Shown piece by piece: positions 63,201 to 64,000 of a stretch of DNA of 64,000 nucleotides. Under the pieces are notes generated by a model. The model was not told where the DNA came from, did no database searches, and saw nothing but the letters and a program-made list of their open reading frames with translations. This stretch comes from JABSQH01 sp965230015 (GTDB taxonomy: Bacteria > Actinomycetota > Acidimicrobiia > Acidimicrobiales > Ilumatobacteraceae), in the NCBI GenBank assembly GCA_965230015.1, contig CBDDKF010000001.1:62001-126000 (forward strand), read 5' to 3'. The translations under genes and the position numbers were made by a program. Within the stretch, counting starts at the first letter, position 1. Each line of letters opens with the position of its first letter.

Positions 63201-64000
63201 TGACGGCACTCCTGAGGTCGTCTACAACACCCTGAACGGCGAACTGCGAGCCCGTCGGGGCGATAGCGGTGCCGTGGCATGGACGCGTCCCGAAGCTGGG
63301 GCCGGCGAATCGGGCACCGAACAGTACGGCACGCCGGTGATCGCAGACTTCGTGGACAATCCTGGCCTCGAAGTCGTGCATCCCGCCGACGACTCCTCGG
63401 TGCTCCGCGCCGTCGGGGCCGATGGGAGCGTGCTCGAAGAGTTCGACACGGCGCTCGACTTCCGTGAGGGGAACCTCGCTGCCGCCGACGTCGACGCCGA
63501 CGGCCAGCCGGAGATCGTCGGCGGTGGCAACGATCGCGTCGGTGTCTTCAACATCGACCCCGTCACCGCCGAGATCTCCGAGCGTTGGGTATCGCCCAAC
63601 TCGTCCGGATGCGGTCGGAACCAGACCTGGCCGTACTGCACCCCGGTGGTCGTCGATGTCGATCTCGACGGCCAGCTCGAGGTGATCACCGGCAGCACGT
63701 CGTTCGACGCGGCATCGGGAGTGTTGGAGCAAGAAGCCCGCAACATCGGCGGTGACGCATTCGTCGGCGTCGCCGACTTCGACGACGACCCCGAGGGGGA
63801 GATCGTTCGAGTCGACAATGGCACGGTGCACATCGTCAATCACGACTTCACCACCGTGTGGGGACCGCGCCCGCTGGCCACACCCGATGGCGACGTGGTG
63901 ACCGGGCGCGGCGGCCCACCGACGATCGCCGACTTCGACGGCGACGGGCGGCCCGAGATCGGCATCGCCGGTGCCCTGGTGTACGCGGTGTACGACCCGG
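60229..64000 (+). CDS. Giant secreted multi-domain surface protein (partial, runs off right edge)
   Basis: The frame is open from GTG 60229 to the window end (at least 1,257 residues). A signal peptide (RGLSRSRGTVGVAVGLVAAL, cleaved after VSAEE-type sequence near 44) is followed by three tandem 138-residue copies of the LETR module (VPARVLETRADRP, FLTVFPCGERPEASSVNYEA, GTVCVFNQRDLDIVLDVVGY), a Pro-rich linker, and two PASTA-like domains (VVVPDVVGLQQGPAIERIVD and VTVPDVLGDDEATARGKIEA). Next come an Ig/He_PIG-type domain (TATDPESDPTTFVL-like), a cadherin-like Big_17-type domain (LENDTDPDNDDLDI), a discoidin-like sandwich (about residues 850-960) and FG-GAP/VCBS calcium-blade repeats (VPLVADLDRDGTPEVVYNTL; VADFDGDGRPEIG-like). 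It is a likely wall-binding adhesin or matrix protein. Confidence 0.88.
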   Translation, partial: MSVADGSVRGLSRSRGTVGVAVGLVAALIVGVLVAAPVSAEELGQVDDAGADEVVPVAELRAVGEASSRAAGGPSSVVSLVPARVLETRAGRPTADGQFEGIGRRSARQVTEVDVLGRVGVPAEGVEAVVMNATATGAVQRGFLTVFPCGERPEASSVNHEAGGPAVANEVIAKVSDEGTVCVFNQRDLDIVLDVVGYIGAADTETRAAGEASSVVSLVPARVLETRADRPTADGLFEGIGRRSARQVTEVDVLDRVGVPAEGVEAVVMNATAIGALQRGFLTVFPCGERPEASSVNYEAGGPAVANEVIAKVSDDGTVCVFNQRDLDIVLDVVGYIGAADSETRAAGEPSSVVSLVPARVLETRADRPTADGQFEGIGRRSAQQVTEVDVLDRVGVPAEGVEAVVMNATAIGALQRGFLTVFPCGERPEASSVNYEAGGPAVANEVIAKVSDAGTVCVFNQRDLDIVLDVVGYISSIPAPTDPPPVDPPPVDPPPPPPPDGDVVVPDVVGLQQGPAIERIVDETLTPGLGGSRHDDAPAGEVIEQAPIGGSRVDEGDDVAFVLSLGPELVTVPDVLGDDEATARGKIEAAGLTVGDVGAGESDDYDVGDVNLQLPLAGQEVLPGTPVDVTLTTGLVNDPPEITTNPVTEHTVGSEYVYDVDATDPESDPTTFVLQAGPLDDQGDPLATINPTTGVLTWTPTTDDAGAVDFAIRAEDGNGGIDVQSFTLNITLPNAAPGAVDDVVSATFGESLVIGATILENDTDPDNDDLDITNFTQPQSGQLSGAGETLTYTPNEPVSSTTVASDVELTEVQPVVVTSDKLTNPSFPVERLNDGVTFSDWFTSGSSQGPPITLSFDFDVDVALARVDVFGSRQFGEEGYEVQEFTIRALDASAAELFTADVVADPDSSPGDDVDADTSFDLVPLNGGELISGVRTVEIVITQVGSQGYPGLSEIDLYGDAPVALFAPQLEWSVLDIGSQTVPLVADLDRDGTPEVVYNTLNGELRARRGDSGAVAWTRPEAGAGESGTEQYGTPVIADFVDNPGLEVVHPADDSSVLRAVGADGSVLEEFDTALDFREGNLAAADVDADGQPEIVGGGNDRVGVFNIDPVTAEISERWVSPNSSGCGRNQTWPYCTPVVVDVDLDGQLEVITGSTSFDAASGVLEQEARNIGGDAFVGVADFDDDPEGEIVRVDNGTVHIVNHDFTTVWGPRPLATPDGDVVTGRGGPPTIADFDGDGRPEIGIAGALVYAVYDP
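60451..61650 (+). repeat. Three tandem 414-bp repeats encoding the LETR module
   Basis: Units start at 60451, 60865 and 61279, exactly 414 bp (138 codons) apart, and are highly similar in DNA. Codon use within them favours GTG, TTG and CGT, unlike the C-ending codons of the rest of the gene after 62100. Confidence 0.9.

Overview
The window is about 68% GC and nearly fully coded. Complex I gene order, GTG/TTG starts, leaderless-looking promoters, SARP/AfsR-type regulators, a MsiK-dependent-looking sugar ABC system and large secreted proteins with a shared Cys-containing repeat point to an actinobacterium. The best guess is class Acidimicrobiia, Ilumatobacter-like (inference; no rRNA is present). 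No rRNA or CRISPR array was seen; one tRNA (Tyr, GTA) was found.

Layout. 1-6.1 kb: a giant secreted beta-helix protein running off the left edge, and a lipoprotein. 6.2-16.6 kb: a phasin-like protein and an XRE regulator, an ArsR-methyltransferase fusion overlapping metH, an MFS exporter, a frameshifted ATPase/winged-helix regulator and an aquaporin. 16.67-28.66 kb: an uninterrupted nuoABCDHIJKLMN operon without nuoEFG, followed by a MidA/NDUFAF7-type methyltransferase whose mitochondrial relative modifies the NuoD homologue. 28.67-30.09 kb: an IS110-family element inserted exactly inside one arm of a 32-bp inverted repeat, with a leader that looks like a bridge RNA. 30.1-36.2 kb: DUF3052, acs, a membrane protein, yajQ, tRNA-Tyr and DUF805. 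36.3-47.1 kb: an amino-sugar locus (two permeases, a binding protein, a GH84 O-GlcNAcase-like enzyme, a SIS protein and a GntR regulator; divergently a GNAT resembling the C-terminal half of human O-GlcNAcase; then nagA, a ROK kinase and nagB), bordered on both sides by transposase or dehydrogenase debris. 47.4-64 kb: surface proteins sharing a ~125-residue LETR-type repeat, a degenerate GGDEF-EAL protein, a DUF2127 protein, gpsA, a head-to-head pair of TPR-like proteins, a SARP regulator, a Tat-exported M14 carboxypeptidase, and a giant repeat/PASTA/Ig/FG-GAP protein running off the right edge.

How it works together. The amino-sugar locus gives a full path: GlcNAc-containing sugar is imported, trimmed by GH84, phosphorylated (ROK), deacetylated (NagA) and deaminated (NagB) to fructose-6-phosphate, under a GntR repressor with visible operator repeats. 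The complex I cluster encodes only the membrane arm and connecting module, so the NADH-oxidising subunits must lie elsewhere or another electron donor is used. Four large exported proteins share one repeat family with unusual codon use and perfect internal DNA repeats, which suggests an actively recombining surface-protein module.
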